Part shown: positions 63,345 to 64,000 of the stretch, one piece after another
Layout of the letters: the number at the start of each line of letters is the position of its first letter
Position numbering within the stretch: the first letter of the stretch is position 1
NCBI RefSeq assembly: GCF_947500075.1
Contig: NZ_CANMQS010000002.1
Span: forward strand, 682,001 to 746,000
Origin: an uncultured Sulfitobacter sp.
GTDB lineage: Bacteria > Pseudomonadota > Alphaproteobacteria > Rhodobacterales > Rhodobacteraceae
Length of the DNA stretch: 64,000 nt
Direction of reading: 5' to 3'
The notes under the pieces: generated by a model
What the model was told of the DNA's origin: nothing
Seen by the model: the letters and a program-made list of their open reading frames with translations, nothing else
Databases searched by the model: none
Position numbers and translations under genes: made by a program

Positions 63345-63925
63345 CAGCTCATTACTCCCTGGGCGCTCAGCCCGATCAAAGACAAAAAGATACTCAGCCC
63401 CAGCACCAGCCCGACAGCCGCGATCACCACAACCGCGATGCCATGCCCGGCGGTGGGCAGGCGGCCCGCAGCGGCGATGAAGTTAAACATAATCCACAGC
63501 CCCCAGATGCCCACAACGATGGTCAAAAGCACACCAAGAAGAGGCAAGGCAAGGGTGATGATCAACAGCGCCAACTGCGCCACGGCGCGCAGGATCTGCA
63601 ACCAGACCATCACGCTCAGCATGTCCCACAGATCACCTGTGCCGCCCAGGGCACGGGCGACCCAATGCAAGGCGTGCACAAAGACGACCAGGCCGCCTGC
63701 AACGATCACAAACAGAACTAGTGGTCGGCTGGCAAAGGACGGAATGCCGATCGTCGGTTCCGACAGATACAGCATCAACTGCATCACCAGCGCATAAAGG
63801 GCCGCGCCCAACAGCAACCCGGTCCACAGCACGTCCCGCTTGAGCCCCAACGACATGATGTATTCCGCCGCCTCACGCGGCTGGCGCAGCGTGGTCTGGA
63901 TCAGCGGCATCAAAGCGATGTCCAT
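63344..63925 (-). CDS. YIP1-family membrane protein
   Basis: 193 aa from ATG 63925. About five membrane helices in the YIP1 pattern: LGLKRDVLWTGLLLGAALYALVMQL, PLVLFVIVAGGLVVFVHALHWVA, LQILRAVAQLALLIITLALPLLGVLLTIVVGIWGLWIMFNF and a C-terminal AVVVIAAVGLVLGLSI. The family's molecular role is unknown. I recall YIP1 genes inside the suf operon of Rhodobacterales, as here. Coupled to both neighbours by one-base overlaps. Confidence 0.83.
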
Positions 63926-64000
63926 TACGCAGCCTCTGTTCGGGCGGCGACCAGCAGGCCGGAAATCCAGAACCATCCGAAGACGGCCAGCCAGATGAAG
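63925..64000 (-). CDS. C-terminal end of a membrane protein gene, cut by the window edge
   Basis: The frame upstream of the YIP1 gene ends in TAA overlapping its ATG (TAATG). The 24 visible residues, hydrophobic and Trp-rich (FIWLAVFGWFWISG followed by LLVAARTEAA), look like a last membrane helix and short tail. Too little is visible to name it; position suggests a suf-operon-associated protein. Confidence 0.6.
   Translation of the reverse strand, partial: FIWLAVFGWFWISGLLVAARTEAA

Overview
This 64 kb chromosomal segment looks like a Roseobacter-group alphaproteobacterium (Rhodobacterales). The evidence is the combination of a ChpT histidine phosphotransferase, olsB-olsA ornithine-lipid genes, PstC and PstA with long N-terminal extensions, a class II DAHP synthase, IalB, a metF-like/pterin-methyltransferase pair with a small 'virulence factor' family protein, and high GC with dense, overlapping operons. 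The genus cannot be fixed from the sequence alone. I see no insertion sequence, prophage, integrase or CRISPR array, so this is mostly core genome.

Layout. 1-12.3 kb is a chemotaxis region. It starts with the 5' part of a CheB-CheR-PAS fusion gene (minus), an unrecognised 233-aa protein and a secreted vanadium-haloperoxidase-like RTX protein. Then come cheB-cheD (plus), converging on a tightly overlapped minus-strand operon STAS-cheY-cheA-cheW-cheR-cheY2-(CheT-like DXXXQ protein). 12.3-14.7 kb is a one-carbon/methionine operon; 14.9-17.6 kb holds a Stf0-type sulfotransferase, Ppx/GppA and RlmE. 17.6-20.4 kb has a secreted Cache-like protein, tRNA-Ser(CGA) and two tandem DUF2059-like genes. 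20.4-26.3 kb holds rplU-rpmA, lysE, GNAT, obgE, proB and proA. 26.3-29.4 kb holds chpT, a DUF3553 gene, olsB-olsA and a PA14-like protein. 29.5-31.5 kb is rpsB-tsf.

31.9-33.1 kb is an aroQ-luxR pair in which a solo LuxR is translationally coupled to dehydroquinase. 33.3-40.8 kb is the phosphate regulon phoR-pstS-pstC-pstA-pstB-phoU-phoB, with a triple Pho box before pstS. 40.8-42.8 kb holds a gamma carbonic anhydrase gene, gmk and yicC. 43-47.5 kb holds a PAS protein, class II DAHP synthase, a GlxA/AraC regulator and a PQQ sugar dehydrogenase. 47.7-53.5 kb is a branched-chain amino-acid ABC operon interrupted by a small orphan secreted-protein gene. 53.6-61.4 kb holds a HerA-like ATPase, an intergenic region with sRNA-like signals, ialB, KAS-ACP-lpxD, and a divergent pair of cell-wall genes (L,D-transpeptidase and DUF882). 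61.5-64 kb has tRNA-Arg(CCG), rpiB, sufS, a YIP1-family gene and the tail of a membrane-protein gene.

The observations most worth following are: a CheT-like candidate phosphatase whose C-terminal [L/I]-acid-L-F tail is shared with CheD; a solo LuxR that has lost the conserved ligand-binding Asp; a soluble PhoR behind a perfectly phased triple Pho box; a candidate ~70-nt sRNA upstream of ialB; mutually exclusive hairpins after livM; and an orphan secreted gene inserted in the liv operon. None is proof of a new system, but each can be tested.
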